NCBI GenBank assembly: GCA_030843315.1
Contig: JAUUPT010000010.1
Location: forward strand, 1-64,000
DNA from: Bacteroidaceae bacterium
GTDB lineage: Bacteria; Bacteroidota; Bacteroidia; Bacteroidales; Bacteroidaceae
DNA: 64,000 bases
Direction of reading: 5' to 3'
The notes under the pieces are model-generated. The model was given only the letters and a program-made list of their open reading frames with translations, was not told where the DNA came from and ran no database searches. This document shows positions 6,991-13,786 of the stretch, piece after piece (within the stretch, counting starts at the first letter, position 1; each line of letters opens with the position of its first letter). The position numbers were made by a program, and so were the translations under genes.

Positions 6991-7812
6991 TTATTTAGTT
7001 TCTATATTAATGTGCGAATATCTGCCGAATAAATCCTCAAACGGTAAGCGTGCGTAGGATTCACCATCCGCACCAATGGTATATATTCGATTCTCATATA
7101 CTTCAATGTCTTTTATAAGTTCTCTTACTTGATTAACCACATCTTTGGGTACGTGGATGTATATATTGTCGCCCCATTGCCTTGTGGTTACAGAGAATTT
7201 GACGTTGGGAAATTCTCTCTTAAGTAATAAACGGATATTGTTAGGGGCTTGTCCTCCCTCTTTCAAATATGGGAAACGCTGTTTAAGCTTTTCGCAAATT
7301 GCAATGTATCTTAGTTGCGCTTCCATTTTTCTTTCTTCCTCCATTCGCTGTATGTATGCTTTTTTCGCTTCAATCTCTATCGAATACATGGTTGTGAAGT
7401 CAGACCATAAATACATATACCTACAATAGTCGTAACCCTGTCTGTCTACAAACACATATCTACCACCATCGGACAATATTAATGTTACACATTGATAGAA
7501 TGTATCTATCTGTTCGCTGGTAAAATTGTATATATTTGCATTGTCGGGGAGGTCTTCAGAGCAACTACCACCCGTATTTGTCGGTAGATAATCACCATTC
7601 TGTAATGCTTTGTCGGATATGTGCATTATTTCAACTATCTTACAAATTGTTTGATAGTTGCTTTCATAGGTATAAAACACTTGCGACTGCAAGCCACAAT
7701 CGTTTTTTAAACCAGAACAGTGAAGATTAACAAAATCGTTTACTTGCAGCTCTGCCACTGGTTTAGATTTATTCTGTTTTGCTTGCTCTTTGTATAATGT
7801 TATATTTTTCAT
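6991..7812 (-). CDS. Element protein with C-terminal LPD29-like domain, 273 aa
   Basis: The C-terminal third (IRLLLKREFPNVKFSV, then YIHVPK) resembles the LPD29 domain found in large polyvalent proteins and stand-alone proteins of phages and conjugative elements. The N-terminal half includes VEIMHISDKALQNGDYLPTN and RYVFVDRQGYDYCRYMYLW. A charged helix (KKAYIQRMEEERKMEAQLR) links the halves. Soluble; function unknown. The start at 7812 is preceded by no other in-frame ATG. Homology is from memory of the family and is moderate. Confidence 0.65.
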   Translation of the reverse strand: MKNITLYKEQAKQNKSKPVAELQVNDFVNLHCSGLKNDCGLQSQVFYTYESNYQTICKIVEIMHISDKALQNGDYLPTNTGGSCSEDLPDNANIYNFTSEQIDTFYQCVTLILSDGGRYVFVDRQGYDYCRYMYLWSDFTTMYSIEIEAKKAYIQRMEEERKMEAQLRYIAICEKLKQRFPYLKEGGQAPNNIRLLLKREFPNVKFSVTTRQWGDNIYIHVPKDVVNQVRELIKDIEVYENRIYTIGADGESYARLPFEDLFGRYSHINIETK

Positions 7813-7874
7813 AATCGTTTTATGCTGCTATCCGCTGACGGATAAGATTTTTATTTTTTTTATTTGATTCAAAC

Positions 7875-8078
7875 TTATTCTATATCACTTGCAGAGAGCC
7901 ACCAACCATCTGCTTCTATTATGTTCTTTTCATTACTATTTTCTTGGATTACAATGCGATCATCGTATAGCCCGTATGTATCACTTCCTGCTCCACAAGT
8001 AAAACCAATACCCACATCATATTTTTCTAATAATTGAGATAGTTCTTTCTTGAATTCTTTTATCTTTTCTTCTGTCAT
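7875..8078 (-). CDS. Small element/phage-type protein, 67 aa
   Basis: MTEEKIKEFKKELSQLLEKY followed by IGFTCGAGSDTYGLYDDRIVI. The GxGSDTYGLYD pattern is common in short conserved hypothetical proteins of phages and mobile elements; no function is known. It lies 21 nt downstream of 8100-8321. Confidence 0.65.
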   Translation of the reverse strand: MTEEKIKEFKKELSQLLEKYDVGIGFTCGAGSDTYGLYDDRIVIQENSNEKNIIEADGWWLSASDIE

Positions 8079-8099
8079 AATTTTATGAGTTTTTTACGA

Positions 8100-8321
8100 T
8101 TATATTAGTGTTTTCCAATTCCCATTTTCTTTATGCAAGACATACATTGTGTTCTTGACTTGTTTTTTCCACCCATGTAAAGACCATGTAAAGCTAATAT
8201 TGACAATGAGGAAGTGATCTGTCTGCTTTATTATATTGTGAAAAATAAAATCACTTATCCCCTCCTGTCTTTTATTTAATTCATTGTACACGATATGTAT
8301 TACTTCATCTTTAGTTTCCAT
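8100..8321 (-). CDS. Uncharacterised small element protein, 73 aa
   Basis: Family not recognised. The pattern of alternating hydrophobic residues (DHFLIVNISFTWSLHGW) and a C-terminal MYVLHKENGNWK suggest a small alpha/beta fold. Soluble. It follows the 8334-8915 gene by 12 nt and precedes 7875-8078, in the unit headed by leader B. Confidence 0.6.
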   Translation of the reverse strand: METKDEVIHIVYNELNKRQEGISDFIFHNIIKQTDHFLIVNISFTWSLHGWKKQVKNTMYVLHKENGNWKTLI

Positions 8322-8333
8322 AATATTCTTGTT

Positions 8334-8915
8334 TTATTTGTTGCTAATCTGCTGATTTTTGATTTTATATAGTCCGTCTAAATGTGAAAATCTAACATTT
8401 CCGACTATAAAAGTTGGTGCTATTACTGCTCCAGCTGTGTATGTTGTTTTTCTGCGTTTTTCTGCAAAATATTCTGTTACTTTATTATTCTTTATAGCAT
8501 AGTTTAAACCTGTTTCAATGAATTGAAAGGTAATACCATTAACTTCTAACGTTAGATATGCCCACAAACAATAAGGTTCTGATTGTGTACTTATAGCAAC
8601 GTCCTTCACTGTTACAGGAAAAAGCATCTCTTGCTGTGCTGTGATATTATCCAAGTATATTTGTTCTTTTATTTCATTCAACATACGACTCTTGTTTGCA
8701 TTGAATATTTTGAGACAGCCAATATAATTCTGGACTCTTTCATGAAAATATTTCATTCCATTACTGATAAACAGTCTTGTTCTGTTATCAAAAATGAGAG
8801 AATAATCATACGTTCCTCGCCATTTTCCAGTACATGCGCTTCTCTCCTTCTTAAAACTCTGATAACCCATAAGGATAGTTAACTCCTGGCAGCTAAGTTG
8901 TTTTTCTTTGTTCAT
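8334..8915 (-). CDS. Uncharacterised element protein, 193 aa
   Basis: Family not recognised. First gene after leader B. Soluble; a possible HTH-like opening (CQELTILMGYQSFKKERSAC) is seen but is weak. The C-terminal part is basic (AEKRRKTTYTAG). Confidence 0.6.
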   Translation of the reverse strand: MNKEKQLSCQELTILMGYQSFKKERSACTGKWRGTYDYSLIFDNRTRLFISNGMKYFHERVQNYIGCLKIFNANKSRMLNEIKEQIYLDNITAQQEMLFPVTVKDVAISTQSEPYCLWAYLTLEVNGITFQFIETGLNYAIKNNKVTEYFAEKRRKTTYTAGAVIAPTFIVGNVRFSHLDGLYKIKNQQISNK

Positions 8916-9000
8916 AATCCGTTTTTTTTATGTTCAAACTATTTTTTCCCTTTAATCATTCTGATTTCAAGGGAGATTAACTATTTTTTCTGCTCTCATA

Positions 9001-9118
9001 ATTGCATATCATTCCTGCAAAACGTCCGTGAGAAATACTCTTTTTACGCAGTGAAAAGGAAGATTTTTCACAAGGAAAAACGTAGGTGTGTTTTTCTGGA
9101 GAATGATGTTAATGCAAT
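9001..9118 (-). promoter_or_regulatory. Structured leader element, copy B
   Basis: Diverged direct duplicate of copy A. Outer stem ATTGCATATCATTC (9001-9014) with GAATGAT and ATGCAAT (9101-9107, 9112-9118). The inner hairpin again runs GTGAGAAATAC to GAAGATTTTTCAC; the tip stem is CTTTTTA/TGAAAAG with one G-U pair. The second hairpin pairs GAAAAAC with GTTTTTC. Ends about 85 nt before the ATG at 8915. The similarity with copy A continues on both sides (roughly 2420-2660 against 8936-9180). Confidence 0.7.
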
Positions 9119-9197
9119 TAATTTTGCAGAAAAAAATAGGTTAATCATCCGAAGTTATCGTGTAAAATAGAAGTGGTGATATAGAATATTTTTCAAT

Positions 9198-9246
9198 TAT
9201 AAAAGGGAGATGGCTGATATGCACTTGCATATCATTTACAAAAGGA
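9198..9246 (-). repeat. TATAAAAGG-type repeat pair around a palindrome, upstream of leader B
   Basis: TATAAAAGGG at 9198-9207 and TACAAAAGGA at 9237-9246 flank GATATGCACTTGCATATC (9216-9233), whose arms GATATGCA and TGCATATC are perfect with a 2-nt centre. Such a palindrome between two repeated promoter-like words is a good candidate operator. Confidence 0.5.
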
Positions 9247-9315
9247 GATTGCGTTGATGTGGAGGTTTTCCTCTTGTGAAAGACTTGTATAATCGTTTTG
9301 GGTGAAAACAAAGAA

Positions 9316-9342
9316 GGGAATGTACCAAATTGGCACATTCCC
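9316..9342 (-). terminator. Terminator-like hairpin after the clamp operon
   Basis: GGGAATGT (9316-9323) and ACATTCCC (9335-9342) pair, extended inward by ACC/GGC. On the minus strand it is followed by TTCTTTGTTTTC. It lies just past the stop at 9359, so it probably ends the unit that starts with leader C. Confidence 0.5.
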
Positions 9343-9358
9343 CTTACTTTATTGGCTC

Positions 9359-9778
9359 TTAGTCTTCTTGAAAGTTATATATTTCTGTCACAATGAAGTC
9401 TTCTCCACCATGACCGGATAGACTTTTTAGATCTTCATAGCTATTGCAATAGAAAAAAATATCGTCATCATCATCATTTTGACAGTCTAAACTTAGTGCA
9501 ATTCTAACATCTGAAACATCCTTTGTGTCTTTCCAGACAATTTTACATGATGCTACTTTAGGAATAGCATTGTTCATGTTTACATATTTATTGTATTCGG
9601 CTTGGATGCGATCCATCGTTTCGTCTACATCTGTCAGAATTACGCTCTCATTACAATCATTGCAAAAGCCATAGAAAAAGGATTCACTTGTAAATTCTTT
9701 GAACTCTTTTGTATTGGGGTTAATTACGGCTTCACAAGAAACATTCATTCTACCACATTGGGTGCAAATTACTTTCAT
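9359..9778 (-). CDS. Zinc-ribbon-like element protein, 139 aa
   Basis: The N-terminus carries CTQCGR (residues 5-8) and CNDCNE (near 39-42), two CxxC pairs that fit a zinc ribbon. The rest is acidic, with a run of five Asp around residue 103 and an acidic C-terminus. Function unknown. Last gene of the clamp unit; the 9787-10071 gene ends only 8 nt upstream of its ATG. Confidence 0.65.
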   Translation of the reverse strand: MKVICTQCGRMNVSCEAVINPNTKEFKEFTSESFFYGFCNDCNESVILTDVDETMDRIQAEYNKYVNMNNAIPKVASCKIVWKDTKDVSDVRIALSLDCQNDDDDDIFFYCNSYEDLKSLSGHGGEDFIVTEIYNFQED

Positions 9779-9786
9779 ATCTATTT

Positions 9787-10071
9787 TTATTGGAATTTAA
9801 TGATTAAAACACGATTATTGAATAGTTCAGAAGCTTTGTAACCTGTACGCTGTTTCAGCCAAAAATGGTTTTTGCCGAATCCCCAATCGAAGAAATCGTG
9901 TGCATCGGTATCTGTTTTTAGTTGTTCCAGTCCTTCACGTAAGTCGCTCTTTGTGCAACAGTTTACTGCTGTGTTGATAATCTGTGCATACGCCAATACC
10001 GTTTCAGGGTAATATATGGCTATTGTACTTTCTATTTCTATAGTCTTCATATTCTTATGTGTTGTAGTCAT
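9787..10071 (-). CDS. Uncharacterised small element protein, 94 aa
   Basis: Family not recognised. HDFFDWGFGKNHFWLKQRTG is a distinctive aromatic segment. An ATG at codon 8 (MKTIEIEST) is an alternative start. Soluble. It lies between the SLOG gene and the zinc-ribbon gene with 15- and 8-nt gaps. Confidence 0.6.
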   Translation of the reverse strand: MTTTHKNMKTIEIESTIAIYYPETVLAYAQIINTAVNCCTKSDLREGLEQLKTDTDAHDFFDWGFGKNHFWLKQRTGYKASELFNNRVLIIKFQ

Positions 10072-10086
10072 TATTCTATTTGTATG

Positions 10087-10572
10087 TTATTTATGTAAGT
10101 TAATTACTGTAAGCCCTTTGCGGATTGCTCTATTTACGGTGTAATATGTTCCACCGCTGGGCACTTTATCAAAGTAGGCTATTATAGCGGATGCGTTATC
10201 TGTCATATAGTCGTTACGTCTGTGAAAACACCCTGTATAATAGTTTTCGGCTAAGGTTACACACTCTGCTATATTTGTGATATGGCAGTAACGCTCTTTG
10301 TTTTCGGGTGTAAATCGTCCCGCCTGTAAGCGGAATGGTATTACGGCTATCAAACGTATTTCGGAATGACATTCATCACGTAGCTTCAATACGGCTTCTG
10401 CTGATAATAGGTCAAAACCTTCTGCCATACCAGTGATAAATGTGTTGTAACCTTGTTCATACAGTTCGCGAATGATATTGTATATTTCGACAAATAAGGT
10501 TTCTTTATCTGTCGAAATACGTTCCTGCCTGTGTCCTGTGAAGGTTACTGCCTTGGCTTTATTGATGTTCAT
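10087..10572 (-). CDS. SLOG-family protein (DUF1273/YpsA-like)
   Basis: 161 residues. TFTGHRQER near residue 11 and TGMAEGFDLLSAEAV near residue 47 match the DUF1273 branch of the SLOG superfamily, Rossmann-like proteins thought to bind nucleotide-derived ligands. The C-terminal VPSGGTYYTVNRA also fits the fold. In mobile elements such proteins are of unknown role, possibly signalling or defence-related. It lies about 45 nt downstream of the sliding-clamp gene. Confidence 0.75.
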   Translation of the reverse strand: MNINKAKAVTFTGHRQERISTDKETLFVEIYNIIRELYEQGYNTFITGMAEGFDLLSAEAVLKLRDECHSEIRLIAVIPFRLQAGRFTPENKERYCHITNIAECVTLAENYYTGCFHRRNDYMTDNASAIIAYFDKVPSGGTYYTVNRAIRKGLTVINLHK

Positions 10573-10617
10573 TGTAATCTGTTTCTTTAATTAATATTCA
10601 GAGAGTCAATCTTAATT

Positions 10618-11733
10618 TCAAATAGCCATCGGCATGATTAAAGAAAGGTTTTCTATCTTTTTATCTTCGATTGCAGGTAGGATGATAGCCGCTTTTGATG
10701 GGCTGCACATTTTGATGACGACCTCCTTACTGGATATATTTTCAAGTATTAACTTTATATATTCACTTTTGAAGCCAATGCGTAAAGGTTCTCCGGCGTA
10801 TGCACAAAACAACGTTTCTTCAGCAGAGGTTGAAAAGTCAATGTCTTTACCCGAAATGCCAAGGCATGTACCAATGAAATCCAAAATGATGCAACCTGTT
10901 GCAACGCTTGTGAAAATGTTTACTCTCTTGATGGCGGATAGTAAGCTTTCTCTCTCAATAGTTGCCATGTGAGAATGCTCATTGGGGATGATGGCATTAT
11001 AGTTAGGATAACAACCTTCCAACAAGCGACAGCGGAATGATTCGTCTTTGAACGTAAAGATTGCTTCCCGTCCGTTATGTGTGACCGTGATTGGTGCTGT
11101 TTGTTTGCTGGTGAGGTTCTTAATTATTTTGGCAGCTTTGAGTGGAAGAACGAAATCAAAGCTTTCCACTGGCGTGTCCAGTTTGTATGAGTTTCTAACC
11201 AACTTATGAGCATCGGTCGCTACTGATTGAAACATACCGTCACTGATAGTGAAGTAAATCCCCGTCATAATTGGACGTATACTGTCTTCGCTGACAGCGA
11301 AAAGTGATTGGCTGATAGCTATATTCAATATGGGTGCATCTATGCTGACCTGTTTTTCTATCCCGGCAAGAACTGGTGAAATGGGATATTCGTTAGCCGA
11401 AAGTCCCACTAAATCATACTTGCCATTAGCGTACTTGATGGAGGTGGCGAACGTAACTTCGTCAATTGCGAATGCGATGGGCTGCTCTGATAGGTTTTTG
11501 AGTGCATCCAATAACCTGTCAGCTGGCAGGCAAATTTTCCCATCCCCCTCGGTCATGGCGAGCGGTAATATACTACACTGTGTGCATTCTCCATCAGAAG
11601 CGGTGATTCGTAGACTTTCATTCTCTACCTCAAAAAGAAAGTTGGCAAAAATGGGTTGGGCTTTTGGATGAAACACTTTTGACATTGCGGTCAATTTGTT
11701 GCTAAGAACGATTGATGATACTAAAAATTTCAT
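10618..11733 (-). CDS. DNA polymerase III beta-subunit (sliding clamp) homologue carried by the element
   Basis: 371 residues, about the normal length of a bacterial beta clamp (365-375), with the three-domain layout: MKFLVSSIVLSNKLTAMSKV at the start, ICLPADRLLDALKNL near 85, RPIMTGIYFTI near 160, VLPLKAAKIIKNL near 207, FRCRLLEGCYPNYNAIIP near 240, and a C-terminal LSLIMPMAI where clamps usually end in a P-M-R-L/I type sequence. The housekeeping dnaN is expected elsewhere, so this is a second clamp. It could recruit the host replicase to the element or compete with the host clamp; this is inference. First gene after leader C. Confidence 0.85.
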   Translation of the reverse strand: MKFLVSSIVLSNKLTAMSKVFHPKAQPIFANFLFEVENESLRITASDGECTQCSILPLAMTEGDGKICLPADRLLDALKNLSEQPIAFAIDEVTFATSIKYANGKYDLVGLSANEYPISPVLAGIEKQVSIDAPILNIAISQSLFAVSEDSIRPIMTGIYFTISDGMFQSVATDAHKLVRNSYKLDTPVESFDFVLPLKAAKIIKNLTSKQTAPITVTHNGREAIFTFKDESFRCRLLEGCYPNYNAIIPNEHSHMATIERESLLSAIKRVNIFTSVATGCIILDFIGTCLGISGKDIDFSTSAEETLFCAYAGEPLRIGFKSEYIKLILENISSKEVVIKMCSPSKAAIILPAIEDKKIENLSLIMPMAI

Positions 11734-11802
11734 ACTTCATTTTTTTTATTTCCCTTATCGTCAAGGACTTTCAGCCCTTTATTGTCGGAAGGTTAATTTT
11801 TA

Positions 11803-11936
11803 GTGCAACCAAGAAACATCCTTCCTATGGAACAAATCTTTTACCCCAAATACTCTTTATTGCAGATAAAGGAAGATTTTGGGTAAAACGAAGCTTGGAT
11901 TTGTGGAATAAAGTGTAGGATGTTTGAACTTTGCAC
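11803..11936 (-). promoter_or_regulatory. Structured leader element, copy C
   Basis: Outer stems GTGCAA (11803-11808)/TTGCAC (11931-11936) and AAACATCC (11814-11821)/GGATGTTT (11918-11925). Inner stem TTACCC-C-AAAT (11841-11851) with ATTT-T-GGGTAA (11876-11886), one mismatch, around AATAC / GGAAGATT, with tip stem CTTTAT/ATAAAG closing a TGCAG loop. Its ATG (11733) is about 70 nt away. Clear TATAAAAGG words are lacking here; a weaker TAAAAAAGGA is at 12033. No gene is seen between 11734 and 12064. Confidence 0.65.
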
Positions 11937-12064
11937 CTAAAAATCGCTTTACGACAATAGAGGTGACTTAATGTTCGAGTAGAAAAATAATCCTGTGGAT
12001 GGTAGAAAAGGAAGGGAAGAACGTGCGAGTGCTAAAAAAGGATATTTATAGAGTGGCATTAATA

Positions 12065-12262
12065 CTACTCACTCTTATTTGACATATCTGAATCCGTATC
12101 ATCCTCACTCATACCTATTACTCCACGGATAGCGCAGAGTGCCGCCATGAGTATCGTAACCAATATAGTGCGTATCGTAAGGTTCATATCGAAAGCTTCC
12201 AAGCTGGTTGCTATTAGGATAATGATCGCTATCAGGGCGAGTATCATATTTTTCTTACTCAT
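12065..12262 (-). CDS. Small membrane protein, 65 aa
   Basis: Two predicted membrane segments, LALIAIIILIATSL (about 8-21) and IRTILVTILMAALCAI (about 30-45), joined by a short loop, with an acidic C-terminal tail (EDDTDSDMSNKSE). Family not recognised. It follows the 12272-12619 gene by 9 nt. Confidence 0.6.
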   Translation of the reverse strand: MSKKNMILALIAIIILIATSLEAFDMNLTIRTILVTILMAALCAIRGVIGMSEDDTDSDMSNKSE

Positions 12263-12271
12263 AAGTATGCC

Positions 12272-12619
12272 TTATTTGAATGTGATATTCCCGAAAACCG
12301 CTACTTGTAGCCATTGGTCGGCATCAGCCGGTGTGCAACAGTGCATCTTTACACGATGCTTGAATTTCACACTAATAGACTCCATCATATAAATGGATTT
12401 TTCGAAATTCCAATTCCTGATTAATAAGGAACTGGCTCTATCTGTTATTATATCACCTATGCGAAACCTTACAATCAATATTTTAGGAATTTCTTTTTGT
12501 AGATTTGGCAGATTTATTTTTTTGATTTCGTTATTTTCAAATATCCCTTCTTCAATCACTGCCCATGTGCAATATTTATCAATCAGGGCAAGAAGTTCAT
12601 TGAGAGTTGCTGCGTCCAT
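12272..12619 (-). CDS. Uncharacterised element protein, 115 aa
   Basis: Family not recognised. Soluble, beginning MDAATLNELLALIDKY and with a beta-rich C-terminal half. A pair of TATAAAAGG words (12632-12671) lies right upstream of its ATG, with no structured leader between, so this unit (with 12065-12262) seems to have the shared upstream element but not the leader. Confidence 0.6.
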   Translation of the reverse strand: MDAATLNELLALIDKYCTWAVIEEGIFENNEIKKINLPNLQKEIPKILIVRFRIGDIITDRASSLLIRNWNFEKSIYMMESISVKFKHRVKMHCCTPADADQWLQVAVFGNITFK

Positions 12620-12631
12620 ATTACAAGGAAT

Positions 12632-12671
12632 TATAAAAGGATTACTAATATTTATTATCTGTATAAAAGGT
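12632..12671 (-). repeat. TATAAAAGG-type repeat pair upstream of 12272-12619
   Basis: TATAAAAGGA at 12632-12641 and TATAAAAGGT at 12662-12671, 30 bp apart start to start. Same word as the other clusters. Here it stands only 12 nt from the ATG. Confidence 0.45.
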
Positions 12672-12686
12672 AGTGAAAATGGTTGT

Positions 12687-12717
12687 CCCGGTAATCGGAT
12701 TGTTCCTGATTACCGGG
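12687..12717 (-). terminator. Hairpin with 10-bp perfect stem
   Basis: CCCGGTAATC (12687-12696) pairs with GATTACCGGG (12708-12717), loop 11 nt. On the minus strand it follows the 12781-13056 gene and the tiny ORF at 12728-12781. The T-run is poor (ACAACCATTTTC), so it is a likely but not ideal terminator. Confidence 0.5.
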
Positions 12718-12727
12718 TTTGTCTCAC

Positions 12728-12781
12728 TTATTGGAGTTCCATTTCTTCAACACCCATCGTGAAGCCATTCTCCGTCATCAT
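12728..12781 (-). CDS. Possible 17-aa peptide coupled to the preceding gene
   Basis: The stop TGA of the 12781-13056 gene overlaps an ATG (TGATGATG), opening MMTENGFTMGVEEMELQ and a TAA at 12728. The overlap is the typical coupling pattern, and the hairpin at 12687-12717 follows. The length is too short to be convincing on its own. Confidence 0.25.
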   Translation of the reverse strand: MMTENGFTMGVEEMELQ

Positions 12782-13056
12782 CAAATGAAGGGGATGTATC
12801 TTTCGTTTTCATCCAAATACGCCATGATTGCTTTTGCTTCCTCATGCGATGCCCTGTTTCTTTCATCAATGTAGTTGTTATTAGCCATTACCTTAATACA
12901 TTCTTTGATAGTCCGGTATAAAGACTGTTGCAATGTTGGGTGCATGGTTAATACTGCCGCTGCAAAATTTGAAGGATTAAAGCAGAAACTATTGATACCG
13001 TTTTCTACTTGTTTTGCAAGTTGGAACTCTGCTGTTTGATTTACATTCTTATCCAT
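12781..13056 (-). CDS. Element/phage-type protein with HxTLQQ motif, 91 aa
   Basis: The start at 13056 (MDKNVNQTAEF) is preferred to 13077 because the upstream codons (MFLNKIV) lie in an A-rich ribosome-binding-like stretch. FAAAVLTMHPTLQQSLYRTIKECI resembles a short family of phage and mobile-element proteins with the pattern F-A-E-A-M-x-x-x-H-R-T-L-Q-Q-x-F-x-R, of unknown function. First gene after leader D. Confidence 0.65.
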   Translation of the reverse strand: MDKNVNQTAEFQLAKQVENGINSFCFNPSNFAAAVLTMHPTLQQSLYRTIKECIKVMANNNYIDERNRASHEEAKAIMAYLDENERYIPFI

Positions 13057-13151
13057 AACAATTTTATTTAGGAACATTTATTTTTCCCTGCAATCCGGAT
13101 TCTTTCATCCGTCTGCCGGTTTTTCTAAATGCTGTATTAGGTATTCGGGAG

Positions 13152-13231
13152 GTATCCTGCCAGATTTTTCATCAGAATACATCTGAAAGATGGAGATTGT
13201 GATGAAAATGCAGTTTAATCTTGCAGGATAC
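13152..13231 (-). promoter_or_regulatory. Structured leader element, copy D
   Basis: Outer stem GTATCCTGC (13152-13160) with GCAGGATAC (13223-13231). Inner stem TTTTCATCA (13166-13174) with TGATGAAAA (13200-13208) around GAATAC / GGAGATT, tip stem ATC/GAT with loop TGAAA. Ends about 95 nt before the ATG at 13056. The region 13057-13327 has no other convincing content; an ORF at 13105-13302 covers the hairpins and is not believed. Confidence 0.65.
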
Positions 13232-13327
13232 GAAACCGATACCAGACCTTTGCATTTGGACAAAAAACGGTCGATGTAAAGATACCTGCTATTGATAGTC
13301 AATCATGGCTATAATAGGTCTCTCTGT

Positions 13328-13774
13328 TTACGACATAAGGGTCAGAAAAGTACAATAGGTCTCTTCGAAATCGAATTTATATCTCTCCATCATTCTTTTC
13401 CGCTCATTTGTAATTTCACCCAAAAATATATCAAGTGAACTAAAAATGGTCAGATGGATTGTGTCACACAGTCCTCTATCATCCGTTATGGCAGATATTC
13501 TCACCATGTTTTCCATCTCTGGATTGGATACAGCGCAGCAAGAATGTCCACATAGAATAGCATTGGATGGGATGAAATAATATAGAAGAAGCATATCGTT
13601 TTGTTCTTCCCATATATCCATTATCTGTTCTAAAGATAATGGCGTTTCAAGATGATAGGCAAATCTTTCCCAATCATCGAGGATCTCGGTCACGGTTATG
13701 TTTACCGTGTCAAATAATTCCGGCATTGTCATCTTAGCAATGCTTTCAAATCTTGCTCTTTTTGGCGTAATCAT
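13328..13774 (-). CDS. Uncharacterised protein downstream of the Hsp70 gene, 148 aa
   Basis: Family not recognised. Soluble, with a helical N-terminus (ARFESIAKMTMPELFDTVNI) and a cysteine-containing middle (CGHSCCAVSNPE). It lies 12 nt downstream of the dnaK-like gene on the same strand and is probably translated from the same mRNA, which makes it a candidate client, cofactor or regulator of that chaperone. Confidence 0.6.
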   Translation of the reverse strand: MITPKRARFESIAKMTMPELFDTVNITVTEILDDWERFAYHLETPLSLEQIMDIWEEQNDMLLLYYFIPSNAILCGHSCCAVSNPEMENMVRISAITDDRGLCDTIHLTIFSSLDIFLGEITNERKRMMERYKFDFEETYCTFLTLMS

Positions 13775-13786
13775 ATTGCTTAGGTT

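Noticed and set aside
8898..9170. ORF over leader B
   Set aside because: Same region as the leader structure; translation is low-complexity.
13105..13302. ORF over leader D
   Set aside because: Covers the structured leader; no protein-like pattern.
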